Shown: piece after piece, positions 34,928-43,632 of the stretch
Position numbering within the stretch: position 1 is the first letter of the stretch
How the letters are laid out: every line of letters starts with the position of its first letter
DNA from: JANQIO01 sp965229625
GTDB lineage: Bacteria > Pseudomonadota > Gammaproteobacteria > Pseudomonadales > Halieaceae
Direction: 5' to 3'
Assembly: GCA_965229625.1 (NCBI GenBank)
Contig: CBDDJJ010000001.1
Span: 1,922,001-1,986,000 of the forward strand
Length of the DNA: 64,000 bases
Made by a program: the position numbers and the translations under genes
Notes under the pieces: model-generated
Databases searched by the model: none
Seen by the model: the letters and a program-made list of their open reading frames with translations, nothing else
What the model was told of the DNA's origin: nothing

Positions 34928-35563
34928 TCAGCCGCTGCGGCTGGAGCCCATCCTCAAACCGTCAAAGAAGACTCTGATACTGCGCTCCAGCAACTGGTAG
35001 GCATCCGCCCCCGGCAGGAAGCGGTCCACCTGCTGGTGCATGGCCAGTGTTGCGAGGCCGTGGACCATGGCCCACAGTTCCGTGGCCAGTTCCAGGGGGT
35101 TCACCGGCGAAATCGACTCACGTTCACAGAGCGCGGCAACCGCATCCGCCAGGATGTAGAAGCCCGAACCGCGCAGGTCCATCTTCTCCTCTTCCATGGC
35201 GCGCGCACCCATATCACCCCACATCAGGTCCACGAAATTGCGGTGCTCCAGCATGAAGCGAATATAGTTGCTGCCGAGGGCGACGATAGCTTCCTCGGTC
35301 CCGAGATTCCTATCGGCCACCGCCTCGCGAGCGGTTTCGCTCAGCCCCATGAAACACAGGTGGGCCACCGCTTTTAGCAATTCATCCCGATCCCGGAAAT
35401 GGCGGTAGGGGGCGGCACTGCTCACCCCGGCACGGCGCGCGGCCTCAACCATGGCGAACTCCAGCGAGCCGCTTTCCTCGATCAGCTCCGCCGCCGCGCA
35501 GATCAGCGCATTGCGCAGGTCGCCGTGGTGGTAGCTCTTTGAGTCCTGGAGCGCTGCCGGCAT
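34928..35563 (-). CDS. TetR-family repressor of the RND operon
   Basis: A 211-residue regulator starting at ATG 35563, 2 bp after the pump stop. The N-terminal helix-turn-helix reads YHHGDLRNALICAAAELIE followed by AARRAGVSSAAPYRHF, the TetR DNA-binding signature. The C-terminal ligand domain has the MWGDMG and LWAMVHGLATL patterns of the TetR_C group. The frame is open much further upstream, but that is the shadow of the pump gene. As the last gene of the adaptor-pump-regulator operon it probably represses its own operon through the dyad at 39930-39974 until a pump substrate is bound. Confidence 0.88.
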   Translation of the reverse strand: MPAALQDSKSYHHGDLRNALICAAAELIEESGSLEFAMVEAARRAGVSSAAPYRHFRDRDELLKAVAHLCFMGLSETAREAVADRNLGTEEAIVALGSNYIRFMLEHRNFVDLMWGDMGARAMEEEKMDLRGSGFYILADAVAALCERESISPVNPLELATELWAMVHGLATLAMHQQVDRFLPGADAYQLLERSIRVFFDGLRMGSSRSG

Positions 35564-35565
35564 GC

Positions 35566-38500
35566 TCAGCTCGCCATGCGTTCCAGGCTGGGGCCCGGCG
35601 GCGGCGCCAGTTGCATGGGCACTGCCCGGGACTGGGGATTGTTGCGATTGGCCAGCAGGAACATGGGCGGCACCAGGAAGAAAGACACGACCGTGGACAA
35701 CAATACCCCGCCGGCTATGGCCATGGCAAAGGGCGGCCAGAACTGGCTGCCTTCCAGGATCAGCGGCAGGAAGCCGCCGAAGGTAGTAATCGTGGTGGAA
35801 ACGATGTGTCGGCTGGAGTCCATGACCACATCGCGCATGGCGGGTCGGTTGCAACGCATGGCCTTCTCGTCGATCTGCAGGGCGGTCATGATGATGATCG
35901 CCGCATTGATCGACACGCCCACCGACCCGATCACCCCGATAAACGCCTGGATTCCGAAGGGATAGCGGAAAATTGCCAGTGACAGCAGGCTCAGGCCCAG
36001 GGAACACACGCAGACCAGGAAAGCCACGGCGGACAGCCGCCAGGAATTGAACGTGACCACGATGGTAGCAATCAACAGGGCGAGTACCGTGCCCACCGGC
36101 GCCATGATATTGCGCACTACCTCGGCTCGCTCGTCGGCGTCACCGCCAATCTGGTAACGATACCCGGCGGGCATGATAATCGGGTTGGCGGCGAGGTCTG
36201 CGACCAGCACCTTCAAGGCTTCCTCTGGCAGGACGCCGCGCGTGATGTAGGCCTGCACCTCGTTGACACGTTCACCGTTCTTGCGGCCAATGGGGCTGCG
36301 GGAGGGCTCCAGTTGATAGCTGCCGAGGGTGCTGAGCGCCACCCCCGGGAGCTGATCCCCGCTACTGACGTTGGCCAGCGGCAGGCGAATACTGGCAATC
36401 TGGTCGGGATCGGCCCAATCCGACTCCGATAGCCTGGCCCGCACCGGCAGCCGCTCGGTGTCTTCCAGCACCTCGCCGCCGGTCGCACCCTGCAGGCCCG
36501 CCTGGAGGGTGCGTGACACATCAGCCAGCTCGAGCTGTGCCAGCCGCAGTTTCTCCTCGTCCAGGCTGAACACCAGTTTGGGGGCGCCAGCCACGAGGCT
36601 GGTGGTGCTGTGGGTGACCTGTGGGATACGTTCCATGCGTAGCCGGAACTCCTCACCGAGTTCGCGCAGCACGTCGAGATTGGGACCAAATAACTCGATT
36701 TCCAGTGGCGCCGCCACCGGCGGCCCCTGGTCGATGCCGCGAATCACCGTACGCGCCTGTGGGTACTCCCTGTCCAGCAACGCCTGTAGCTCACGAATCA
36801 GGGCATCGGTCTGGTTTTCATCCCGGGTCAGTACCAGGCCTTCCGCCCAGCTGGAAATGCCCTTCCGGCTGCCCGTCATGTTGTAGTAGAAGTCAGGCGC
36901 ACTCTCACCCAGTACCCAGTCAACGCGCCGCACCAGCTCGTACTCCCGAAGACGCGCATCCATGCTCTCGACCACCGCCAGGGTGTCCTGGATAGAGCGC
37001 CCATCCGGGAGTTTCACCTGCAGGTAAAACTGGTCGCGGTCGGTGCCCGGGAAGAACTGGGCGGTAAGGGTTGGGAAGGCCAGGAAACCGGAAATGGGCA
37101 GCACCAGCGCCAGCGCAATAGAGCCCGCGGGGTGCCTCAGTGACCAGTCCAGTGCGTCGGACAGCGCCCGCCCCAGGCGACCGCTTTCCATGCCATTGTC
37201 CCACCAGTGGCGGTTTTCCTTGTAGAGGCCACGGGGCAACAACCAGGCTGCCAGCACCGGCGTCACCACCAGCGCCAGCAGCAGCGACGAGGCAAGCATC
37301 ATGATGACCGCCTTGGCAATGCTGCCGACAAAGTCTCCGGCCGGGCCAGGGAGTATCGCCATGGGCATAAAGGCCAGTATCGTGGTGGCCGTGGATGAGA
37401 ACAGGGGCAGCCGCAGCCTGCTGACGGAATTGCCGATCGCGTCCAGCATAGGCACCCGGCGCAGCAACTGTTTGCGCACCTCGTCGGTCATGACGATCGA
37501 GCCATCCACCAGCAGGCCCAGCGCCACCACCAGCCCGGTCACCGACATCTGGTGGATCGGAAGTCCGGTGTAGTACATCAGGCACAGCGACATCAGGGAA
37601 CACAGGGGCAGCACTACAGCGACCACCACCGCCGCCCTCCAGCCAAGCGTAAACAGCAGGACCAGCAGCACCAGCAGCACGCCCATCAGCAGGTTCTTGC
37701 TCACCTCCATGAGCCGCGCTTCGGTATACACGCTCTGGTTGTAGCTGGTCTCGATACTGATCCCGGCCGGTGCCGATGCCCGGAACTCTTCAACGAACTG
37801 ATCGAAGCCCGCGCTCCACTGGTCTACCTGCCGCCCTTCTTCCATGGCGATAGCCACCAGGACACCGCGCACACCTTCCACCAGGGCGATGCTGGGTGGC
37901 GGTGTTACCTCGGATTTGAAAACCTCGGCGATATCGGACACCCGCACGGCGCGCCCGTCACGCCCGGACCGCACGATCACTTCGCGAATGCGCTCGAGTG
38001 AGTCGAAGTCGCCGGCGACTTCGATAAGAAAATCATTGTCGGGGCCGCTGGCACGGCCGGAAGCCAGTTTGGCATCGGCAGACTGCAGCGCAGCCGCTAC
38101 CTGGGGGACAGACAGCCCACGGGCAATCAGGGCCGCCTCGTCGATTTCAACGCGCACCTCCTCCACCGGCTCACCGTGCAGCTCCACCAGCTTGGTGCCG
38201 GGGAAGTTACGCGCCTGGTCAGCAAGGTCCTCGGCGACGCGCTTGAGGATCGCCATCGGTACCTCGCGACCAGGCTGCGGGCGAATGGCAACGATGCGGG
38301 TGTTGGACACCGTCAGGTCGTTATCGAACTCCGGCGCCAGCACCCCTGGAGGAAAGTTGACCTCGGCATCGCTGACCGCATCGCGAATCTCCGTCCATGC
38401 ACGTTCGATATCTGAATCGGACATGGTGTCGTCCACTTCGACCGACACCACGGAGACGCCCGTACTGGACGTCGATTCCACTTCGACGACTTCGGGGATT

Positions 38501-38715
38501 TCGCGGATTTCGTCTTCCAGCGGCCTGCTTACCAGCGCCTCGACGCGGGCCGGGTTGGCACCGGGAAAAAAGGTCGTCACCGTTGCGCGCAAATTGGTAA
38601 TGGTGGGGTCTTCCTGGCGCCCTACCGAGCGCAGGCTGGCCATTCCGACCAGCAGGATGACAAGGACGACCAGCGTGAAGTAGCGGGAATTCCTGTAAAA
38701 CAGCTTTGCCAACAT
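35566..38715 (-). CDS. RND efflux pump inner-membrane transporter
   Basis: A 1049-residue RND permease, normal length, from ATG 38715 with GGGAGAG upstream. It has two repeats of a membrane segment plus large periplasmic loop; the N-terminus reads NSRYFTLVVLVILLVGMA. In the fourth membrane helix the proton-relay position reads LLVDGSIVMTDE (D404-G405), one Asp instead of the Asp-Asp of AcrB; metal-type RND pumps also have one. The conserved GDADERAEV and IGVIGSVGVSINAAI blocks of the second half are present. It works with the adaptor upstream; no outer-membrane channel gene is in the window. Confidence 0.92.
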   Translation of the reverse strand: MLAKLFYRNSRYFTLVVLVILLVGMASLRSVGRQEDPTITNLRATVTTFFPGANPARVEALVSRPLEDEIREIPEVVEVESTSSTGVSVVSVEVDDTMSDSDIERAWTEIRDAVSDAEVNFPPGVLAPEFDNDLTVSNTRIVAIRPQPGREVPMAILKRVAEDLADQARNFPGTKLVELHGEPVEEVRVEIDEAALIARGLSVPQVAAALQSADAKLASGRASGPDNDFLIEVAGDFDSLERIREVIVRSGRDGRAVRVSDIAEVFKSEVTPPPSIALVEGVRGVLVAIAMEEGRQVDQWSAGFDQFVEEFRASAPAGISIETSYNQSVYTEARLMEVSKNLLMGVLLVLLVLLFTLGWRAAVVVAVVLPLCSLMSLCLMYYTGLPIHQMSVTGLVVALGLLVDGSIVMTDEVRKQLLRRVPMLDAIGNSVSRLRLPLFSSTATTILAFMPMAILPGPAGDFVGSIAKAVIMMLASSLLLALVVTPVLAAWLLPRGLYKENRHWWDNGMESGRLGRALSDALDWSLRHPAGSIALALVLPISGFLAFPTLTAQFFPGTDRDQFYLQVKLPDGRSIQDTLAVVESMDARLREYELVRRVDWVLGESAPDFYYNMTGSRKGISSWAEGLVLTRDENQTDALIRELQALLDREYPQARTVIRGIDQGPPVAAPLEIELFGPNLDVLRELGEEFRLRMERIPQVTHSTTSLVAGAPKLVFSLDEEKLRLAQLELADVSRTLQAGLQGATGGEVLEDTERLPVRARLSESDWADPDQIASIRLPLANVSSGDQLPGVALSTLGSYQLEPSRSPIGRKNGERVNEVQAYITRGVLPEEALKVLVADLAANPIIMPAGYRYQIGGDADERAEVVRNIMAPVGTVLALLIATIVVTFNSWRLSAVAFLVCVCSLGLSLLSLAIFRYPFGIQAFIGVIGSVGVSINAAIIIMTALQIDEKAMRCNRPAMRDVVMDSSRHIVSTTITTFGGFLPLILEGSQFWPPFAMAIAGGVLLSTVVSFFLVPPMFLLANRNNPQSRAVPMQLAPPPGPSLERMAS

Positions 38716-38716
38716 C

Positions 38717-39892
38717 TCAACTCTCCCGTTCTGCTTGCAGGGGCTCAACCGGGGTTCCGGGCGCAATGCGGTGTACGCCGTCCGTGATGTAACGCTGGCC
38801 CGCGGCAAGGGACCCGCGTACATAGGCACGGCTACCCTTCACGTCGAGCACTTCCACCGCCTCCCGCACGCTGACAGCGCCGTCACTCGTGGACTCCAGT
38901 CGCAGCACGGTCCACAGGCCGCGCTCTCCCTCCAGCAGCGCAGATACCGGCAGCCAGCCACCCATGGAGGACACGGTCTCCTCCAGCCGCAGCGTCACCG
39001 GTTCACCATCCAGGCCTCGAGCCCGATCAGGCAGTTCAAACACGGCGGTCGCCGTCAGGGTCGCAGGGTCGACATCGGGCCGGATGGAACGCAGTGGGGC
39101 GGTGAACGCCTCGCCCCGCAGAACCAGGCGGTAGGCCTGGCCCGGGACCAGCAGAGCCGTCTGCTCCGCAGCGATGCCGATATGGGCTTCGCGGCTGCCG
39201 GCGGCCACCACCCGCAGAACCGGCATCCCGACATTCACAACAGCGCCGGCGTTAACCAGGCGCTGCGCCACGACCCCGTCGTAGGGTGCCCGCAGCAGCG
39301 ATTTTTCCAGGTCGATGTCGATGCCACGCAGCTGCGCCTGCACACTGTCCAACTGGGCTGCCAGTGCCTGGGCCTGCAGCCGGGTTTCGTCAAAGGCCTC
39401 CTCTGAGACCGCGCCCGTGGCCTGGAGGTCGCGCTGGCGCTTGGCCTTGATGCGTGCCAGCTCCAGCTCGGCCGTCACCCGCTGAAGGTCGGCGGCCACG
39501 GCCTCGCGCCGCGCTTCGAGCTGGGCCGTGTCGAGCCGCGCCAGCGCATCGCCAGCCTCGACGGCGGACCCTTCTGTAACGTCAAGACGAGCCACCGCGC
39601 CCGGCACTTCAAAGCCCAGGTCGGATTTGCGCCCGGCCCGCACCAGGCCGAGAAAGGACACCTCGCGACGATAACTGTCCTGGGTGGCAAAACTGGCCAC
39701 CGAGACCGGGATTGGCGGCCGCACGGCAGTGTCTTCGTCAATGCTGACACGCCCGTGCAGTGCCAGCGTCAGCAGGACTGTCGCCCCTGCCGCAACGCCC
39801 AGCGCTCCCAGGGTGGTCTTGCGCGATGAACGGCGACGTGAACCCGCAAAGTCCTCGCCTCTCACTGATTCTGGATTGCTGACCTCTTCCAC
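38717..39892 (-). CDS. RND efflux periplasmic adaptor (membrane fusion protein)
   Basis: A 391-residue adaptor starting at GTG 39892; GGAGAGG lies about 7 nt upstream. A single N-terminal membrane anchor (about 28-46) is followed by the barrel-sandwich half LGFEVPGAVARLDVTEGSAV, an alpha-hairpin of coiled-coil type (LEARREAVAADLQRVTAE), and the second half-lipoyl strand LLRAPYDGVVAQRLVNAG. Beta-barrel and membrane-proximal domains then end in GTPVEP. It would link the RND pump to an unlinked TolC-type channel. One base separates its stop from the pump ATG. Confidence 0.9.
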   Translation of the reverse strand: MEEVSNPESVRGEDFAGSRRRSSRKTTLGALGVAAGATVLLTLALHGRVSIDEDTAVRPPIPVSVASFATQDSYRREVSFLGLVRAGRKSDLGFEVPGAVARLDVTEGSAVEAGDALARLDTAQLEARREAVAADLQRVTAELELARIKAKRQRDLQATGAVSEEAFDETRLQAQALAAQLDSVQAQLRGIDIDLEKSLLRAPYDGVVAQRLVNAGAVVNVGMPVLRVVAAGSREAHIGIAAEQTALLVPGQAYRLVLRGEAFTAPLRSIRPDVDPATLTATAVFELPDRARGLDGEPVTLRLEETVSSMGGWLPVSALLEGERGLWTVLRLESTSDGAVSVREAVEVLDVKGSRAYVRGSLAAGQRYITDGVHRIAPGTPVEPLQAERES

Positions 39893-39929
39893 AACGCTAC
39901 CTCTCCAACAGCTTGAACGGCCATGCCGC

Positions 39930-39974
39930 ACATGTAAGACCAATTAACATTGAATGTTACAAGCAATAACATGT
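39930..39974. promoter_or_regulatory. concentric inverted repeats, likely TetR operator
   Basis: A perfect 15-bp palindrome TAACATT-G-AATGTTA (39945-39959) is flanked by ACATGTAA (39930-39937) and TAACATGT (39967-39974). All share the same centre at 39952, and the outer arms match at 7 of 8 positions. It lies 38-82 bp upstream of the adaptor GTG in the promoter region 39893-40111. Size and symmetry fit a TetR-family dimer pair; the cotranscribed TetR (34928-35563) is the obvious candidate. Confidence 0.6.
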
Positions 39975-40111
39975 ACGTCAACAGACCGCGTGCGGATGCC
40001 TGCAAAAACGCTCGAAGTTTCGGCAAAACTGCGCAAATACGCACAGTTTAAGGAACAAAGTTACGAAACTTTGTGCGGTTAAGCACCAAAATGGGAGGAA
40101 TGGGCGGTGAT

Positions 40112-40849
40112 TTATGCCCTGGCGGGTGTCATGCGCAGGGCCACGGCACGTCGATGGTAGATAATCAGCGTCAGCCCTACGACCAGCGGAACAGCCCATA
40201 GCGCGGGCGTGAGCGCCAACTCGGGTATCAGCCGTACGGCGCCGAAGGCAAAGAACGCGGTATACACGGAGATTCCGGCACCCACCAGGGCCTTGATGTG
40301 CTCGCGTATGCGCGCGACCGGACTGGGCGGAATCATATACAGGTACCAGAGGTTGGTGGCGACTGTCGCAAAACCCACCATCGACATACCCATCATCATG
40401 GGTTGTTCAATCAGCCAGCCCTGCCAGAAGCAGTTGACTGAGGCGGCCGTCAGAATGACCTGCGACAGCAGGTTGTGCCAGGCCCGGTTGGCGAGGTGGT
40501 CGCGGCGATTGTTGATACACAGCCAGCCCTGCCAGGCCAGGTTCACGGTGAGAATCGCCAGGTAGAGCATCATCCACCCGAAAATACCGCTGATCATGGC
40601 CGGGTTGGAGAAGATCGGGTGATCTACCAGGTGTGGATGGGTGCCCATCGGGTCGTAGAGGGTGGTCAGGGAGATACCGACAGCAACGCTGCCGGTGGCC
40701 AGCATGGTCATGGTGAACAGGGTGCCAAAGCGGCGATGATTGGTACCGCCCTTGCGCCCCGCCACAGGGACCCAGAATACCACCAGGCCGGTGGCGCCCG
40801 TGGCGATGTGAATCGCTACCAACAGTTCGAACAGGGTGTGGCTGGACAT
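40112..40849 (-). CDS. DUF2306-like multi-pass membrane protein
   Basis: A 245-residue protein with about seven hydrophobic helices. His-containing segments (LLVAIHIATGATGLV, NHRRFGTLFTMTM, ANRAWHNLLSQ) give the general pattern of DUF2306-type membrane proteins. These are of unknown function, and the histidines raise the possibility of heme or metal binding. The start codon is interlocked with that of the divergent P450 gene: the two ATGs share CATG at 40847-40850. No Shine-Dalgarno sequence is clear. Confidence 0.65.
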   Translation of the reverse strand: MSSHTLFELLVAIHIATGATGLVVFWVPVAGRKGGTNHRRFGTLFTMTMLATGSVAVGISLTTLYDPMGTHPHLVDHPIFSNPAMISGIFGWMMLYLAILTVNLAWQGWLCINNRRDHLANRAWHNLLSQVILTAASVNCFWQGWLIEQPMMMGMSMVGFATVATNLWYLYMIPPSPVARIREHIKALVGAGISVYTAFFAFGAVRLIPELALTPALWAVPLVVGLTLIIYHRRAVALRMTPARA

Positions 40850-42272
40850 GGTTTTTCGATCATCCCATACTGCGCCGCATCGTTACTCCCCGGGGGCCAC
40901 GGCAGTCACACAACAGTATATCCCGCCCAAGCCAAACTCGCTCTGGTCAGTCGCTGCCCTGGTGCGGGTCCTGTGGCGCGGCGATGGCAACCTGCTCGAG
41001 CTACTGCCCGCAGCAGCCTACCGCTTCAAGGTCGGCAACCTGGGCTACTCGCGCCGCTCCACCGTGTTGTTCAACGACCCGGATCTGGTGCGCCAGATAA
41101 TGAAGGACCCCGACGAGGTCTTCCCGAAGAGCGACCTGATGGTGAGCGCACTGGAGCCGCTCATCGGTGAATCCATTTTTGTGACCGACGGGGCCAAATG
41201 GCGCCGACAGCGAGCCATGATAGACCCGGCTTTCTCACAGCTCCGCATCGGTCACGCATTCCCCGCCATGCGCGCCGCCGTGGACAACTACGAAACCCTG
41301 CTGCAACAAAGGGCCGAAGCCTCCGAGGCCTTTTCACTGGACCTGGCCATGAGCCACCTGACCGCGGACATTATCTGCCGGACGGTGTTCTCCACGTCGC
41401 TGGATTCGCAGGTGGCCATGGACGTGTTCGAGGACTTCACTGTCTTCGAGCGCTCTGTGGCGCAGGTAGACATCAAGCGACTGATACTGGCTCCCGCCTG
41501 GAGCGAGGCGCCGCAACCGCCGGAGGTGCTGGCTGCCTGCCAGCGCATCCGCGAGCACCTGGGCCGGCTGGTGGATACCCATCTGGACGCCGATGCCGGC
41601 TTCGACGATATCGCCAGCGCGGTGATTGCCGCTCGCGACGCCGACAGCGGCGAAGCCTTCAGTCGCGAGGAGCTGATCGACCAGCTCGGCGTGTTCTTCC
41701 TGGCCGGCCACGAAACCACTGCCAGCGTGCTGACCTGGGTGTTTTATATTCTCAGTGTGCAACCACAGCTGGCGGCCCGCCTGCGCGAGGAAATCGACGC
41801 CGTGGTGGGCGAAGGTGACGTGGAGTTTTCCCACCTGCGCGAACTGCCTTTGGTGCGCGCCGTATTCCGGGAGGCGCTCAGGCTGTACCCGCCGATTACC
41901 TTCATGCCGCGGGTAGCACTGGAGGGAACCCAGGTCGGACCGCGACGCCTGAAGCGCGGCGCCCTGGTGATGATTTCTCCGTGGACCCTGCATCGCCACA
42001 ACGACCTGTGGGAAGACCCCCACGCGTTTATTCCCGAGCGCTTCCTGCCCGAGAACGAAGACAAGCTGGTGAGCGGGGCCTACATCCCCTTCGGCCAGGG
42101 TCCACACACCTGCGTGGGTGCAGGTTTCGCACAGACCGAGAGCGCCCTGATTATTGCGCGCCTGGTGCGACGCTTCGACTTCGAATGCCTGGACCCCGGC
42201 AAGGTGCGACCGGCCGCCCGGCTCACCACGCGGCCGGCGGAGCAGGTGTTCTGCCGGGTCAGGGCTCGCTAA
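40848..42272 (+). CDS. cytochrome P450
   Basis: A soluble-type P450 of 474 residues from ATG 40848; GTG 40836 in the same frame is the only other option. It carries the I-helix oxygen-binding motif FFLAGHETTAS, the K-helix EALR (ExxR) and the heme loop FGQGPHTCVGAGFA, with C422 as the thiolate ligand. In the loop a His stands where Arg is commonest (FxxGxRxCxG). The AGHETT group includes fatty-acid and carotenoid/retinoid-type hydroxylases. No ferredoxin or reductase gene is adjacent, so electrons come from elsewhere. Its stop overlaps the convergent ATP-grasp stop by 4 bp. Confidence 0.92.
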   Translation: MVFRSSHTAPHRYSPGATAVTQQYIPPKPNSLWSVAALVRVLWRGDGNLLELLPAAAYRFKVGNLGYSRRSTVLFNDPDLVRQIMKDPDEVFPKSDLMVSALEPLIGESIFVTDGAKWRRQRAMIDPAFSQLRIGHAFPAMRAAVDNYETLLQQRAEASEAFSLDLAMSHLTADIICRTVFSTSLDSQVAMDVFEDFTVFERSVAQVDIKRLILAPAWSEAPQPPEVLAACQRIREHLGRLVDTHLDADAGFDDIASAVIAARDADSGEAFSREELIDQLGVFFLAGHETTASVLTWVFYILSVQPQLAARLREEIDAVVGEGDVEFSHLRELPLVRAVFREALRLYPPITFMPRVALEGTQVGPRRLKRGALVMISPWTLHRHNDLWEDPHAFIPERFLPENEDKLVSGAYIPFGQGPHTCVGAGFAQTESALIIARLVRRFDFECLDPGKVRPAARLTTRPAEQVFCRVRAR

Positions 42273-43465
42273 TTCTGGGTCTGCGGTTCGACCCCACCTG
42301 ACAACCAGGCGATATCACGCTGGGTCGCCTCTCCCAGGCTGACGTCGGTGGTCATGGCAGGCCAGAGGATTTCCCATGACATGGGCGTCATCAGCAGGAA
42401 GGGCATGGGGTCACGTGCCGACCAGACTACATCGCGGGAGCTGAACAGGCGTTTCATGCGGCGCAGGAACTCCGCTGGGCGCAGTATCGCCGCATAGGCC
42501 TCGGTCAGAGTGGAGTAGGCCCACTGCATGCGCTGAACCGGTTTGAGCGCGACGCTGTCGGCGGCCGCCGGCGCCAGCATGGCCCTGCCCAGCGCCTCAC
42601 TGTCGAGGAAATGCACCCCGCTGGTCGGCCGCGGGTTGCACTCGATGGCCCAGGCCTCGCCCTGGGCGTCGACAATGAAATCAAAGGCAATAAACCCGCT
42701 ATAGGTGACGCCTTCGCAGAACTTGCGAATCCAGCTGTTTACCGAGGCCGCCACGTCAACGCGCTCGAAGCACACCGCCACCGTGCCCGCATAAACGGCG
42801 CCGCGGTACAACACGGTTACAAGTTCACGACCTTCATGCAGCAGTGACAGCGAACTGATGTGGTCGCCTTCCACGAAACCCTGGACCAGCATTCCCGGCT
42901 CGCCAAGGCCGTGGCGCTCCCCATTGCGGCACAGGCTGACGCCAATCCCGGAACAGCTGTGGGCGGGTTTGGCGACATAGTCTCCGGCTGCCATAAGCTG
43001 CTGTGCGGACTCGGAGCTTTCGGGATGCGTGGGCGGCACCGACAGGCCGCGAGATTCGGCATAGCGCGCAAAGGCCAGCTTGTCGTGCAAACGGGCCAGC
43101 GCCTTGAAGGAAGGGCACAACAGCGTAACGTGGTCCGGAAGCGAGTCTCTCAGCGCTGCAACGTGCAGGGCCTCTTCAGACACCGGCACCACCAGCTCCA
43201 CACCCTCCGCCTCGATCACGGCCAACAGGTCGCGCAGGTAGGCCCGGCGGTCACTGTTCGGCGGAGTCACCTGGTAGCTGGCAGCCACCGCCCGTGACGG
43301 TTTGCACAGGTGCCATCGAAAGGGTTCCGCCACCACCACGCGACAACCGGCACTGTGCAGCGCCCTGGCCAGCTCCAGCGCCTTGGGCAGGCGACCCAGG
43401 GTGAGCAGGACAGTAGCGCCGGATGGCGCTTTACCGGCGAGCAAGTTGTGAAACCGGTCAAACAT
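42269..43465 (-). CDS. ATP-grasp domain enzyme
   Basis: A 398-residue protein from ATG 43465; the frame extends upstream to a TTG at 43552 without a ribosome-binding site. The order is that of carbamoyl-phosphate-synthase-like ATP-grasp ligases: an N-terminal pre-ATP domain (TVLLTLGRLPKALELARALH), KLAFARYAESRGL, the Lys-containing nucleotide strand YVAKPAHSCSGIGVSL, GFVEGDHISS and the metal-binding AIECNPRPTSG. It should join a carboxylate to an amine or thiol using ATP. No neighbour hints at the substrate. Confidence 0.82.
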   Translation of the reverse strand: MFDRFHNLLAGKAPSGATVLLTLGRLPKALELARALHSAGCRVVVAEPFRWHLCKPSRAVAASYQVTPPNSDRRAYLRDLLAVIEAEGVELVVPVSEEALHVAALRDSLPDHVTLLCPSFKALARLHDKLAFARYAESRGLSVPPTHPESSESAQQLMAAGDYVAKPAHSCSGIGVSLCRNGERHGLGEPGMLVQGFVEGDHISSLSLLHEGRELVTVLYRGAVYAGTVAVCFERVDVAASVNSWIRKFCEGVTYSGFIAFDFIVDAQGEAWAIECNPRPTSGVHFLDSEALGRAMLAPAAADSVALKPVQRMQWAYSTLTEAYAAILRPAEFLRRMKRLFSSRDVVWSARDPMPFLLMTPMSWEILWPAMTTDVSLGEATQRDIAWLSGGVEPQTQN

Positions 43466-43632
43466 GTCGCTAAAAACCCTGAAAAATGTGACAAACAAGC
43501 TTAAAACATATGCTGGTCGCGTGTGCAAAGATTGAACAGCATGCTTGCGCAAAGCAGATAGTGATCACAAAATGTTAGCGAAATATAACAAATGGCCTGC
43601 GGGCCGCTACGTGCAAAGGCAAAATACAGCTC

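Noticed and set aside
34928..36007. Long TetR gene extending to 36007
   Set aside because: The first 148 codons are a frame-shifted copy of the RND pump end; the TetR helix-turn-helix begins right after ATG 35563.
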